Positions 37,734 through 49,507 of a DNA stretch of 64,000 nt are shown here, piece by piece (the stretch's first letter is position 1; each line of letters opens with the position of its first letter). The position numbers and the translations under genes are program-made. The notes beneath the pieces are model-generated. The model was not told where the DNA came from and made no database searches. It saw nothing but the letters and a program-made list of their open reading frames with translations. Source of the stretch: Isoptericola sediminis (GTDB lineage Bacteria; Actinomycetota; Actinomycetes; Actinomycetales; Cellulomonadaceae); the NCBI RefSeq assembly GCF_013085345.1, contig NZ_JABFAJ010000024.1, positions 434,001 through 498,000 on the forward strand, read 5' to 3'.

Positions 37734-38625
37734 AGCTCTTGTCCGGGTTCCCCGGTGTCCCGTGGCCGCCGCCCCGGCCCGGTCCCAGGTCCCGGCGCCG
37801 CAGGTAGCGCTCGAACTCCTGGGCGATCGCCTCGCCGGACGCCTCCGGCAGCTCCGCGGTGTCCTTCGCCTCCTCGAGCTGCTGCACGTACTCGGAGATC
37901 TCGGAGTCCTCGCGGGCCAGCTCGTCCACCCCTTCCTGCCACGCCTCGGCGTCCTCGGGCAGGTCGCGCATCGGCACCGACGCGCCGACCAGGTCCTCCA
38001 CCCGGGTCAGGATGGCGAGGGTGGCCTTGGGCGAGGGCGGGTTGGCGACGTAGTGCGGCACCGCCGCCCACAACGACACCGCCTGGAACTCACGGGCGGC
38101 GGCCTCGTGCTGCAGGACCCCGACGATCCCGGTCGGGCCCTCGTAGGTGCTCGGCTCGACGTCGAGCACCGCTCGGAGCCCCGGGCTCTCCGTGGTCGCG
38201 GTCAGGGGGATGGGACGGGTGTGCGGCACGTCGGCGAGGAGCGCCCCGAGCGTGACCACGGTCCGCACCCCCAGCTCCGTCGCGATGTCCAGCAGCTCGC
38301 GGCAGTAGGTCTTCCAGCGGAACGACGGCTCGATGCCGTGCACCAGCACGACACGGCGGTCCGCCAGCTCGGCGACGGACACGGTCGTGGTGGGCCAGGC
38401 GATGATCCGACGTCCGTCCGGCCCGCTGCCGATCATCGGTCGGTTCACCTGGAAGTCGTGGTAGTCCTCGGGGTCGAGCTCGCGGTGCAGTGAGGCTCCC
38501 CACACGTCGGCGAGGTGCTCGAGGGCGTCCGTGGCGGCGCTGCCCGCGTCGTTCCACCCCTCGAAGGCCGCGATCATGACGGTCTGACGTGCGGCGTGAC
38601 GGCCGACCGGCTGCTCGGTGGTCAT
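37732..38625 (-). CDS. PAC2 family protein (proteasome assembly chaperone-like fold)
   Basis: The 297-residue protein has PAC2 family features: 'VMIAAFEGWNDAGSAATDAL' near residues 16-35, 'DYHDFQVNRPMI' near 54-65, 'LVHGIEPSFRWKTYCRELL' near 93-111 and 'GALLADVPHTRPIP' near 125-138. In actinobacteria a PAC2-fold protein occurs alongside proteasome genes, but a chaperone role in bacteria is not settled. A leaderless promoter fits the ATG at 38625. The C-terminal 30 residues are Gly/Arg-rich. Confidence 0.9.
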   Translation of the reverse strand: MTTEQPVGRHAARQTVMIAAFEGWNDAGSAATDALEHLADVWGASLHRELDPEDYHDFQVNRPMIGSGPDGRRIIAWPTTTVSVAELADRRVVLVHGIEPSFRWKTYCRELLDIATELGVRTVVTLGALLADVPHTRPIPLTATTESPGLRAVLDVEPSTYEGPTGIVGVLQHEAAAREFQAVSLWAAVPHYVANPPSPKATLAILTRVEDLVGASVPMRDLPEDAEAWQEGVDELAREDSEISEYVQQLEEAKDTAELPEASGEAIAQEFERYLRRRDLGPGRGGGHGTPGNPDKS

Positions 38626-38705
38626 CTGGTCAGCCTATACAGGCGGGCCGGGAACCGTCCGCGACGGGCCCCGGGTCCCGGCGACGGCCCTCGTACGATG
38701 ACGGG
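38626..38705. promoter_or_regulatory. Divergent leaderless promoters for the PAC2 and HAD genes
   Basis: On the minus strand TAGGCT (38637-38632) lies six bases before the PAC2 ATG at 38625. On the plus strand TACGAT (38694-38699) lies six bases before the HAD GTG at 38706. About 56 bases separate the two -10 boxes, enough for both promoters to be occupied. Confidence 0.55.
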
Positions 38706-39401
38706 GTGATGCCTGACGACACCGCCGCGCTGCCCGCCGCCGTCCTGTGGGACATGGACGGCACCCTCGTCGACACCGAGCCGTACTGGATCCGCGCCGA
38801 GCACGAGCTCGTCGCCGCCCACGGTGGCCGGTGGTCCCACGAGCGGGCGCTGGAGCTCGTGGGCAACCCGTTGACGGTCTCGGCGGGTGTCCTGCAGGAG
38901 GCCGGCGTCGACCTGCCCCTCGACGCCATCGTGCAGCACCTCCTGGGACGGGTGCAGGCCCAGGTCGCCGAGTCCGTGCCGTGGCGGCCCGGTGCCCGCG
39001 AGCTGCTCGCCGCCCTGGGTGAGGCCGGGGTGCGCTGCGCCCTGGTCACGATGAGCTACGCGGTGCTCGCCGAGGCCGTCACCGCGCACGTGCCCGGGGC
39101 GTTCGAGATGCTCGTCACCGGCGACCAGGTGACCCGCGGCAAGCCGGACCCCGAGCCGTACCTGGTCGCCGTCGAGCGGCTGGGCGTGCCGGTCGAGGAG
39201 TGCGTGGCGCTCGAGGACTCGCCGGCCGGCATCTCCTCCGCGCTGGCGTCCGGGGCGCGCACCCTCGGCGTCGAGGCCGTGCTGCCCGTGGAGCCGCGGC
39301 CCGGGCTCAGCCGCGCGACCAGCCTCGCGGACGTCGACCTGGGCACGATGCGTCGCCTCGTCGCGGGCGAGGTGCTCGACCTCACCCCGGCGGCGACCTG
39401 A
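38706..39401 (+). CDS. HAD-superfamily hydrolase (phosphoglycolate phosphatase-like)
   Basis: The 231-residue protein shows all HAD motifs: motif I 'VLWDMDGTLVDTEPYW' near residues 13-28 with nucleophile Asp17, motif II in 'ALVTMSY' near 110, motif III Lys in 'TRGKPDPEPY' near 145, and motif IV 'ALEDSPAGISSALASG' near 164-179. It is a subclass I enzyme with an alpha-helical cap after motif I and probably dephosphorylates a small sugar phosphate. GTG 38706 is chosen because of the leaderless promoter; ATG 38709 is an equal alternative. Confidence 0.9.
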   Translation: MMPDDTAALPAAVLWDMDGTLVDTEPYWIRAEHELVAAHGGRWSHERALELVGNPLTVSAGVLQEAGVDLPLDAIVQHLLGRVQAQVAESVPWRPGARELLAALGEAGVRCALVTMSYAVLAEAVTAHVPGAFEMLVTGDQVTRGKPDPEPYLVAVERLGVPVEECVALEDSPAGISSALASGARTLGVEAVLPVEPRPGLSRATSLADVDLGTMRRLVAGEVLDLTPAAT

Positions 39402-39405
39402 GCCG

Positions 39406-42545
<3,140 letters not shown>

Positions 42546-42716
42546 TGTTCCCGGCAGATTGCGGGGGAGTCACAGTTCGGTCGTCATCGTGTGAACGTCG
42601 GGACCCGACCGTGAAATGTGCCACACGTTGTCGGCGTTGACCCGTAGGGTGCTGTCACTCGGGAGGAATCCCCTCAGCGGAGGGGAGGAGGCCCGGGCCG
42701 CACGGAAGGGGACGCC
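42546..42716 (+). promoter_or_regulatory. Control region upstream of arc
   Basis: This 171-base gap contains an inverted repeat GTCGGG-A-CCCGAC (42597-42609), a possible -10 box TAGGGT (42645-42650), and in the predicted leader a hairpin CCCCTC-AGCG-GAGGGG (42670-42685) upstream of the ribosome binding site GGAAGGGG. The proteasome ATPase therefore seems to have its own promoter and a leader of about 60 bases. Confidence 0.4.
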
Positions 42717-44372
42717 ATGACCGACCAGCCTGTTCGCCCGGAGCACTCGGACACGCCGGCGCCGTCCGGTCGCGACGCCCAGCTGGCGCTGCTCGCGGCG
42801 AAGAACGAGCGGCTCGCCGAGGCGCTGCGCGCGGCCCGCGAGCAGATCGTCGAGCTGAAGAAGCAGATCGACGACCTCGCCAAGCCGCCCGGGACCTACG
42901 CCACGTTCCTGTCGGCCCACGACGACGGGTCGGTCGACGTCGTCTCGCAGGGCCGCAAGATGCACGTCCAGGCCAGTCCGCAGCTGCGGCTGGGCGACCT
43001 CGCCCCGGGCCAGGAGGTCAAGCTCAACGAGGCGATGACCGTCGTCGGCGCCGGGGGCTACGAGCGCACCGGTGAGCTCGTCACGGTCAAGGAGGTCCTC
43101 GACCACGAGCGCGTGCTGGTCGTCGGACGCGCCGACGAGGAGCGCGTCGTGCGCCTGGCCGGGTCCGTCGCCGCCGGCACGCTGCGGGTCGGTGACGCCC
43201 TGACCGTCGACGTGCGCAGCGGGTTCGTCTTCGAGGTGGTGCCGAAGTCGGAGGTCGAGGAGCTGGTCCTCGAGGAGGTGCCGGACATCGCCTACGAGGA
43301 CATCGGCGGCCTGGGGGAGCAGATCGAGGCGATCCGCGACGCCGTCGAGCTGCCTTTCTCCCACCCCGACCTGTTCCGCGAGCACGGGCTGCGCCCGCCC
43401 AAGGGCGTGCTGCTCTACGGCCCTCCGGGCTGCGGCAAGACCCTCATCGCCAAGGCTGTCGCCTCCTCGCTGGCGCGCATGGTGGCCGAGAAGCGCGGGG
43501 GCGACCCCAACGCGAAGAGCTTCTTCCTCAACGTCAAGGGCCCCGAGCTGCTCAACAAGTACGTCGGGGAGACCGAGCGGCACATCCGCCTGATCTTCGC
43601 CCGGGCCCGGGAGAAGGCCAGCCAGGGGATGCCCGTCGTCGTGTTCTTCGACGAGATGGAGTCGCTGTTCCGTACCCGCGGGACGGGGCTCTCCTCGGAC
43701 GTCGAGACCACGATCGTGCCGCAGCTGCTCGCCGAGATCGACGGGGTGGAGCGGCTGGACAACGTCATCGTCATCGGTGCCTCCAACCGCGAGGACATGA
43801 TCGACCCGGCGATCCTGCGTCCCGGGCGGCTGGACGTGAAGATCAAGATCGAGCGTCCCGACGCCGAGGGGGCCACGGAGATCTTCGGCAAGTACCTCAC
43901 CCCCGACCTGCCGATCCACACCGACGACCTCGCCGAGCACGGCGGGGACGCGGCGGAGGCCGTCCAGGCGATGGTCCGGTCCGTCGTGGAGCGGATGTAC
44001 GCCGAGGACGAGGACAACCAGTTCCTCGAGGTCACCTATGCCAGCGGCGACAAGGAGACGCTGTACTTCAAGGACTTCAACTCCGGGGCCATGATCGAGA
44101 ACGTCGTGGACCGGGCCAAGAAGTCGGCGATCAAGGACCTCCTGGCCTCCGGCCAGCGCGGGATCCGCGTGGAGCACCTGCTGGCGGCGTGCGTCGACGA
44201 GTTCCAGGAGAACGAGGACCTGCCGAACACGACGAACCCCGACGACTGGGCTCGTATCAGTGGCAAGAAGGGTGAGCGGATCGTCTTCATCCGCACGATC
44301 TCGAAGAAGAAGGGCGAGCACAGCACGCCGCGGACCATCGACACGGTGCACTCCACCGGTCAGTACCTGTAA
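42717..44372 (+). CDS. arc: Proteasome-associated AAA ATPase (Arc/Mpa)
   Basis: Arc unfolds pupylated proteins and feeds them to the 20S core. The 551-residue chain has an N-terminal coiled coil (about residues 20-60, Pup-binding), two OB domains (about 65-190), and one AAA domain with Walker A 'GPPGCGKT' (235-242) and Walker B 'FFDEME' (Asp312, Glu313). The C-terminus ends in GQYL, with the penultimate tyrosine that docks into the proteasome alpha ring. The stop is TAA, unusual here. In many actinobacteria dop follows directly; here a phosphatase gene on the other strand intervenes. Confidence 0.97.
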   Translation: MTDQPVRPEHSDTPAPSGRDAQLALLAAKNERLAEALRAAREQIVELKKQIDDLAKPPGTYATFLSAHDDGSVDVVSQGRKMHVQASPQLRLGDLAPGQEVKLNEAMTVVGAGGYERTGELVTVKEVLDHERVLVVGRADEERVVRLAGSVAAGTLRVGDALTVDVRSGFVFEVVPKSEVEELVLEEVPDIAYEDIGGLGEQIEAIRDAVELPFSHPDLFREHGLRPPKGVLLYGPPGCGKTLIAKAVASSLARMVAEKRGGDPNAKSFFLNVKGPELLNKYVGETERHIRLIFARAREKASQGMPVVVFFDEMESLFRTRGTGLSSDVETTIVPQLLAEIDGVERLDNVIVIGASNREDMIDPAILRPGRLDVKIKIERPDAEGATEIFGKYLTPDLPIHTDDLAEHGGDAAEAVQAMVRSVVERMYAEDEDNQFLEVTYASGDKETLYFKDFNSGAMIENVVDRAKKSAIKDLLASGQRGIRVEHLLAACVDEFQENEDLPNTTNPDDWARISGKKGERIVFIRTISKKKGEHSTPRTIDTVHSTGQYL

Positions 44373-44387
44373 CAGGGGGTGCGGCGC

Positions 44388-45965
44388 TCAGTCGGTGCGG
44401 TAGGCCACGAGAGCGACGTCGTCGCGGGCGCCGTCGGGCAGCATCGCGTCGAGGAGGCGCTCGGGCAGCTCGTCCAGCGGGGTGCCGCGGCACTCGGCAC
44501 GGGCCACGGCCGCGAGACGCTCGAGGCCGTCCCGGAGCCTCGTGTCCCGCCGTTCGACCAGGCCGTCCGTGTAGAGCAGCACGGTGTCGCCGGAGGCGAG
44601 CGTCGCCGTGTGCTCCGACCGGCCGACGTGCGGCAGGGTGAGCAGCGGGCCGCGGGCACCGTCCAGCCATGCGCTGGCGCCGTCGGCGCCGACCAGCAGT
44701 CCCGGGGGATGCCCGGCGCTGGAGTAGGTGAGCGTCATCGTCGCGGGGTCGACCACGCCGCAGAAGACCGTCGCGTGCTCGGCACCGGGCACGGTCCGGG
44801 CGAACTCGTCGAGCATCGCGAGGACCTGCGCGGGACCGGACCCCGCCAGCATCAGCGCGCGTCCCGCGCTGCTGAGCCTGCCCATGGACGCGGCCGCCAC
44901 GACACCGTGGCCGACGCAGTCGCCGACGACCAGCCCGAACCGGCCCGAGGACAGCTCGACCACGTCGAACCAATCCCCGCCCACCGCCAGGCTGTCGTCG
45001 GCGGGTCGGTAGCGCGTCTGCCAGCGTGGTGACGTCGGGGTGGCGGGCACCATGGCCCGCTGCAGCGCGTCACTGACGCCCGTGAGCCGGCTCACCCGGC
45101 TCCGGTGCTCCTCCGCCGCGGCGACGGCGTGCGACACGGTCGACGCGAGCAGCAGGAGGAAGGAGCGCTGCGTCTCGTCGAGAGGCCGGTGCTCGTTGCC
45201 CCGCAGCGTGATCGTCCCGAGCGGAGGCCGCCCCGGGTGGGTGTCCAGGGGAGCGAACAGCGTCCGGCCGTGCCAGACCGGTCCCGCGGGCCGTGCCGTG
45301 TCCGGGTGGTCGGTCGCCTCGTCGTGCCCGTCCGGCCCGCCCGGGTCATCGAGGGAGACGTGCACCTCGCCGACGTCCTCGGCGTCCCGCAGCACCGCGG
45401 TGGCCAGGTCGGCCACCTCCTCGGGGTCGCCGTGGCGTCCGTGGAGCGCGAACGAGAGGCGGCTGAGGGTGGACAGGCGACGTCGGTCGACGACCTGGTC
45501 GGTGGTCTCGGTCGCGATGTCCATGACGCCCTGCACCACACCGTCGTCGTCCCGCAGCGGGCTGTACGAGAAGGTGAACCGGGTCTCCTCGACGAACCCC
45601 GACCGGTCCATCATCAACGGCATGTCGACGTCCCAGGTGGGCCTGCCCGTCCGGATGACGTCGTCGAACAGGGGACCGACCTCGTCCCAGATCTGTCCCC
45701 AGAGCTTCGGCGCGGCAGCGCCCATGGCCTGCGGGTGCAGGTCGCGACCGAGCATCTCGCGGTACCCGTCGTTGTAGATCATGGTGAGCTCGGGGCCCCA
45801 GCTCACCAGGACGGCGAACCGGGTGCTGAAGCACAGCTCGACGGCGCGTCGCAGGCCCGCGGGCCAGGCGTCGGGAGGGCCGAGCGGCGTCGCCGACCAG
45901 TCGACGGCGAGCGCTGCCTCGCCGCAGTCCTGGCCGCGCACGGCCCGCGTGAACCAATCCACCAC
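44388..45965 (-). CDS. PAS-GAF-SpoIIE/PP2C serine phosphatase
   Basis: The 525-residue protein has three regions: an N-terminal PAS-like sensor ('FAVLVSWGPELTMIYNDGYR' near residues 50-69), a GAF-like region (about 165-290), and a SpoIIE-type PP2C domain (about 310-525) with 'AVGGDWFDVVELSSGRFGLV' near 331-350, 'GDCVGHGVVAAASMG' and 'DDVALVAYR' near the end. Such proteins dephosphorylate anti-sigma-factor antagonists in response to a signal. No partner gene is nearby. It sits between arc and dop, pointing the other way, with a promoter interlocked with that of dop. GTG 45965 has TAGGGT six bases before it. Confidence 0.9.
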   Translation of the reverse strand: MVDWFTRAVRGQDCGEAALAVDWSATPLGPPDAWPAGLRRAVELCFSTRFAVLVSWGPELTMIYNDGYREMLGRDLHPQAMGAAAPKLWGQIWDEVGPLFDDVIRTGRPTWDVDMPLMMDRSGFVEETRFTFSYSPLRDDDGVVQGVMDIATETTDQVVDRRRLSTLSRLSFALHGRHGDPEEVADLATAVLRDAEDVGEVHVSLDDPGGPDGHDEATDHPDTARPAGPVWHGRTLFAPLDTHPGRPPLGTITLRGNEHRPLDETQRSFLLLLASTVSHAVAAAEEHRSRVSRLTGVSDALQRAMVPATPTSPRWQTRYRPADDSLAVGGDWFDVVELSSGRFGLVVGDCVGHGVVAAASMGRLSSAGRALMLAGSGPAQVLAMLDEFARTVPGAEHATVFCGVVDPATMTLTYSSAGHPPGLLVGADGASAWLDGARGPLLTLPHVGRSEHTATLASGDTVLLYTDGLVERRDTRLRDGLERLAAVARAECRGTPLDELPERLLDAMLPDGARDDVALVAYRTD

Positions 45966-46016
45966 GGGCTCACCCTATCGACGCGGTGGGGACCGGTCCC
46001 CGCATAGGGTGGGCGT
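45966..46016. promoter_or_regulatory. Interlocked divergent promoters of the phosphatase and dop
   Basis: Both genes have TAGGGT exactly six bases before a GTG: minus strand 45977-45972 and plus strand 46005-46010. Only 27 bases separate the two -10 boxes, so each -35 region must lie close to or over the other promoter. A perfect 14-bp palindrome GGGGACCGGTCCCC (45988-46001) fills the middle. The outer arms CACCCTAT (45971-45978) and ATAGGGTG (46004-46011) also mirror each other. Confidence 0.65.
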
Positions 46017-47657
46017 GTGAGCGTGCGACGCGTGATGGGCATCGAGACCGAGTACGGCGTGCTGTCCCCGGGGCGCCCGATGGCGAACCCGATGCTGATG
46101 AGCTCCCAGGTCGTGACCACCTATCGGGCGCTGGTCCAGGACGGCCGTCCCGGTCACCCGCCGGCGCGGTGGGACTACGACGACGAGGACCCGCTGGCGG
46201 ACGCCCGCGGCTTCCACCTCGACCGAGCCTCCGCCCATCCCTCCCTGCTGACGGACGACCCGGACGCCCCGGCGCCGTCCGGTACGGACGGCGCCGGGGA
46301 CACGGCCGCCACGCCCGAGAGCGTCGAGCGACCGGAGGCGGAGGACTACGACGACCCGAGCGCCGCCAACTGCATCCTCACCAACGGCGCCCGGCTGTAC
46401 GTGGACCACGCCCATCCCGAGTACTCCTCGCCGGAGGTCACCAACCCGCACGACGCGGTCGTGTGGGACGTGGCCGGCGAACGGGTGATGCTGGCGGCCT
46501 CCCGGCACCTGGCCCAGGTGCCGGGCACGGAGATCGTGCTCTACAAGAACAACGTCGACGGCAAGGGCGCGAGCTACGGCACCCACGAGAACTACCTGGT
46601 CGACCGCGACCTGCCCTTCAGCACGCTCGCCGAGCTGGTCACCGCGTTCCTGGTCACCCGGCAGGTGTACACCGGCTCCGGCCGTGTCGGGCTCGGCCAG
46701 ACCGGGGACGAGCCCGGGTTCCAGCTCTCGCAGCGCGCTGACTACATCGAGGCCGAGATCGGCCTGGAGACGACCCTGCGCCGACCGATCGTCAACACGC
46801 GCGACGAGCCGCACGCCGACCGGACGCGCTGGCGCCGCCTGCACCTCATCCTCGGCGACGCCAACCACCTCGAGGTCGCCACCTATCTCAAGCTGGGCAC
46901 CACCTCGCTCGTGCTGTGGGTGCTCGAGCACCTGGACGACCTCGCCGAGGCCGGGGTCCCGGCCCGCGCCGAGCTGTCCCGGCTCCGGCTCGCCGACCCG
47001 GTCCCGGCCGTGCGGCAGGTCTCGCGCGACCTCGACCTGGACGCCGGTCTCGACCTCGCCGACGGGACGACGGCCACCGCGCTGGAGATCCAGCGGCGGC
47101 TGCTCGACCTCGTGACGCGGTCGCTGGCGGCCCTCAGTTCGGACGCCGCGTCCGACGAGGTCGTCGCCCGCTGGCGCGACGTCCTCGAGCGGCTCGCCGA
47201 GGACCCGATGTCCTGCGCCCGCGAGGTCGAGTGGGTGGCGAAGCTGCGCCTCCTGGAGCGCCTGCGCTCCCGCGACGGCCTGGACTGGGACCACCCGCGG
47301 CTGGGAGCCCTGGACCTGCAGTGGTCGGACGTGCGCCCCGAGCGGGGGATCTACCACCGGCTGGTGGCCTCCGGGGCGGTGGAGCGGATCACCACCGAGG
47401 ACGAGGTCGCCCGCGCGGTGCACCACCCGCCGACGGACACGCGGGCGTGGTTCCGCGGCGAGGTGATGGAGCGCTACGCCGACGAGGTCTCGGCGGCCAG
47501 CTGGGACTCGGTGATCTTCGACGTCGCGGGTGCCGCCTCGTTGCAGCGCGTGCCGATGCCGGACCCGCTGCGCGGCACCGCCCAGCACATCGGCCAGCTG
47601 CTGGACGCGAGCCCGGACGCGACCGCCCTGCTGACGGGGTTGCGGGGGGAATCGTGA
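46017..47657 (+). CDS. dop: Pup deamidase/depupylase
   Basis: Dop converts the C-terminal Gln of Pup to Glu and removes Pup from conjugates. The 546-residue protein starts 'VRRVMGIETEYGVLSPGRPM' and has the carboxylate-amine-ligase fold; the catalytic aspartate is probably Asp130 in 'LYVDHAHPEYSSPE'. 'YKNNVDGKGASYGTHENYLV' and 'NTRDEPHAD' are conserved. It is about 40 residues longer than usual: the Dop-specific loop before Asp130 (about residues 78-113) is expanded and rich in Asp, Pro and Glu. pup, prcB, prcA and pafA follow on the same strand. Confidence 0.96.
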   Translation: MSVRRVMGIETEYGVLSPGRPMANPMLMSSQVVTTYRALVQDGRPGHPPARWDYDDEDPLADARGFHLDRASAHPSLLTDDPDAPAPSGTDGAGDTAATPESVERPEAEDYDDPSAANCILTNGARLYVDHAHPEYSSPEVTNPHDAVVWDVAGERVMLAASRHLAQVPGTEIVLYKNNVDGKGASYGTHENYLVDRDLPFSTLAELVTAFLVTRQVYTGSGRVGLGQTGDEPGFQLSQRADYIEAEIGLETTLRRPIVNTRDEPHADRTRWRRLHLILGDANHLEVATYLKLGTTSLVLWVLEHLDDLAEAGVPARAELSRLRLADPVPAVRQVSRDLDLDAGLDLADGTTATALEIQRRLLDLVTRSLAALSSDAASDEVVARWRDVLERLAEDPMSCAREVEWVAKLRLLERLRSRDGLDWDHPRLGALDLQWSDVRPERGIYHRLVASGAVERITTEDEVARAVHHPPTDTRAWFRGEVMERYADEVSAASWDSVIFDVAGAASLQRVPMPDPLRGTAQHIGQLLDASPDATALLTGLRGES

Positions 47658-47686
47658 GTCTGCGCTGCACCACGCCCAGGACGACA

Positions 47687-47728
47687 TAGGCTTGCCAACA
47701 CCCGCAGGGAACGCGAAGGAGGCGGACC
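47687..47728 (+). promoter_or_regulatory. Possible internal promoter and ribosome binding site of pup
   Basis: TAGGCT (47687-47692) could start a message near 47699, which then carries the strong ribosome binding site GAAGGAGG before ATG 47729. This would let pup-prcB-prcA be expressed above dop. Confidence 0.4.
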
Positions 47729-47929
47729 ATGGCCGGTCAGGAACGCATCAACCCGCAGGACCACGACCGCACGCCCGAGGACGACGACGCGGAGGCCCCT
47801 GCCCCGGCCGCCCCGCAGGCCGCCGACCGCGACGCGGAGGTCGACTCGCTGCTGGAGGAGATCGACGAGGTCCTGGAGTCGAACGCGGAGTCGTTCGTCC
47901 GGGGATTCGTGCAGAAGGGTGGGCAGTGA
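47729..47929 (+). CDS. pup: Prokaryotic ubiquitin-like protein Pup
   Basis: Pup is attached through its C-terminus to lysines of proteins destined for the proteasome. The 66-residue protein is disordered and acidic, with a helix-forming region 'EVDSLLEEIDEVLESNAESF' (residues 37-56) that binds the Arc coiled coil, and it ends in Gly-Gly-Gln. The terminal Gln means Dop must deamidate it before PafA can use it. The stop is directly followed by the GTG of prcB. Confidence 0.97.
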   Translation: MAGQERINPQDHDRTPEDDDAEAPAPAAPQAADRDAEVDSLLEEIDEVLESNAESFVRGFVQKGGQ

Positions 47930-48781
47930 GTGACCGCCTCATCCGCTGAGTCCTCCGGCCGGCTGCCGGACGCGTTCCTGCGTCCGGGGTCGAGCTCGTT
48001 CGTCGACTTCCTCGGCGAGCACGCCCCGGCGCTGCTGCCCGGGAACCGTCCGACCGGCCTGACGGGGCCGGCCTCGGACATGGCGCCGCACGCGACCACC
48101 ATCGTCGCCCTCACCTTCGGGGACGACGAGCACGGCCGCGGCGTCGTCATGGCGGGCGACCGCCGGGCGACGATGGGCAACCTCATCGCGAGCCGAGAGA
48201 TCGAGAAGGTCTTCGACGCCGACGACCACTCCGCCGTCGGGATCGCCGGGTCCGCCGGTATCGCGCTCGAGCTCGTGCGGCTGTTCCAGCTCGAGCTGGA
48301 GCACTACGAGAAGATCGAGGGCTCCCAGCTCTCGCTGGACGGCAAGGCGAACCGGCTCGCGGCGATCATCCGCGGCAACCTGCCGCTGGCAATGCAGGGG
48401 CTGGCCGTCGTGCCGCTGTTCGGCGGCTTCGACCTCGACCGGTCCACCGGCCGGCTGTTCAGCTACGACGTCACCGGCGGGCGGTACGAGGAGCACGACC
48501 ACCACTCGGTGGGTTCGGGCTCGGTCTTCGCCCGGGGGTCGCTCAAGAAGCGCTGGCGCCAGGGTCTGGACGCGGACGCCGCCGTCGCCGTCGCCGTGGA
48601 GGCGCTCTACGACGCGGCCGACGACGACAGCGCCACCGGCGGGCCCGACACGGTCCGGCGCATCTGGCCGGTGGTGGCGACCGTGACCGCCGACGGGTAC
48701 CGGCGGGTCCCGGACGACGCCCTCGCGGCCGTCGTGGAGCAGATCGTGGCCGATCGTCGTCAGGAGGGTTCGCGCGCATGA
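47930..48781 (+). CDS. prcB: 20S proteasome beta subunit
   Basis: PrcB carries the proteolytic sites of the core particle. The 283-residue precursor has a 55-residue propeptide; cleavage before Thr56 in '[11 protein letters not shown]' exposes the nucleophile. '[20 protein letters not shown]' and '[10 protein letters not shown]' are highly conserved. GTG 47930 abuts the pup stop and the frame overlaps prcA (ATGA), so pup, prcB and prcA are translationally coupled. Confidence 0.97.
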   Translation: MTASSAESSGRLPDAFLRPGSSSFVDFLGEHAPALLPGNRPTGLTGPASDMAPHATTIVALTFGDDEHGRGVVMAGDRRATMGNLIASREIEKVFDADDHSAVGIAGSAGIALELVRLFQLELEHYEKIEGSQLSLDGKANRLAAIIRGNLPLAMQGLAVVPLFGGFDLDRSTGRLFSYDVTGGRYEEHDHHSVGSGSVFARGSLKKRWRQGLDADAAVAVAVEALYDAADDDSATGGPDTVRRIWPVVATVTADGYRRVPDDALAAVVEQIVADRRQEGSRA

Positions 48782-49497
48782 ACATGCCGTTCTACGTCTC
48801 GCCCGAGCAGCTGATGAAGGACCGGGCGGACTTCGCGCGCAAGGGCATCGGCCGCGGCCGCTCCGTCGTCGTGCTCGCGTACGACGACGGCATCGCCTTC
48901 GCCACGGAGAACCCGTCGCGGGCGCTGCACAAGATCTCGGAGATCTACGACCGCATCGCCTTCGCCGCCGTCGGCAAGTACAACGAGTTCGAGAACCTGC
49001 GCGTGGCGGGCGTGCGGTACGCCGACCTGCGCGGGTACTCCTACGACCGCACCGACGTGACGGCCCGCGGGCTCGCCAACGCCTACGCGCAGACCCTCGG
49101 GACGGTCTTCACCACGGAGTCCAAGCCGCTCGAGGTCGAGCTCGTCGTCGCCGAGGTGGGGGCCACGCCGGCCGACGACCAGCTGTACCGGTTGTCGTAC
49201 GACGGCTCGGTGGCCGACGAGCACGGGTTCGTGGTCATGGGCGGCCAGGCCGACCAGCTCACCTCCCGGCTGCGCGAGGGCTGGGAGCCGGGCATGGACC
49301 TCGCCGCCGTGCTGCGTCTCGCCGTGCGCACGCTCGGCGCGGTGAGCACGGACGGATCGATCGCCGCCGAGGGGCAGGAACGCGAGATCCCCGCGGGCGG
49401 GCTGGAGGTGGCGGTGCTGGACCGCCGCCGCACCCGGCGGGCCTTCCGCCGGTGGCAGGGCGACGCGCTGGCCGAGCTGCTGCGCGGGGACGACTGA
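48778..49497 (+). CDS. prcA: 20S proteasome alpha subunit
   Basis: PrcA forms the outer rings that gate the chamber and bind Arc. The 239-residue protein begins '[20 protein letters not shown]', the gate and H0 helix, followed by '[20 protein letters not shown]' and '[19 protein letters not shown]'. It lacks a catalytic threonine, as expected. GGAGGG precedes the ATG by about nine bases inside prcB. pafA starts ten bases after its stop. Confidence 0.97.
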   Translation: MNMPFYVSPEQLMKDRADFARKGIGRGRSVVVLAYDDGIAFATENPSRALHKISEIYDRIAFAAVGKYNEFENLRVAGVRYADLRGYSYDRTDVTARGLANAYAQTLGTVFTTESKPLEVELVVAEVGATPADDQLYRLSYDGSVADEHGFVVMGGQADQLTSRLREGWEPGMDLAAVLRLAVRTLGAVSTDGSIAAEGQEREIPAGGLEVAVLDRRRTRRAFRRWQGDALAELLRGDD

Positions 49498-49507
49498 GGG
49501 GGCGGAC

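Noticed and set aside
42546-42716. A riboswitch or small RNA gene upstream of arc
   Set aside because: Only short simple hairpins are present and no known class is recognisable; it is recorded as a control region instead.
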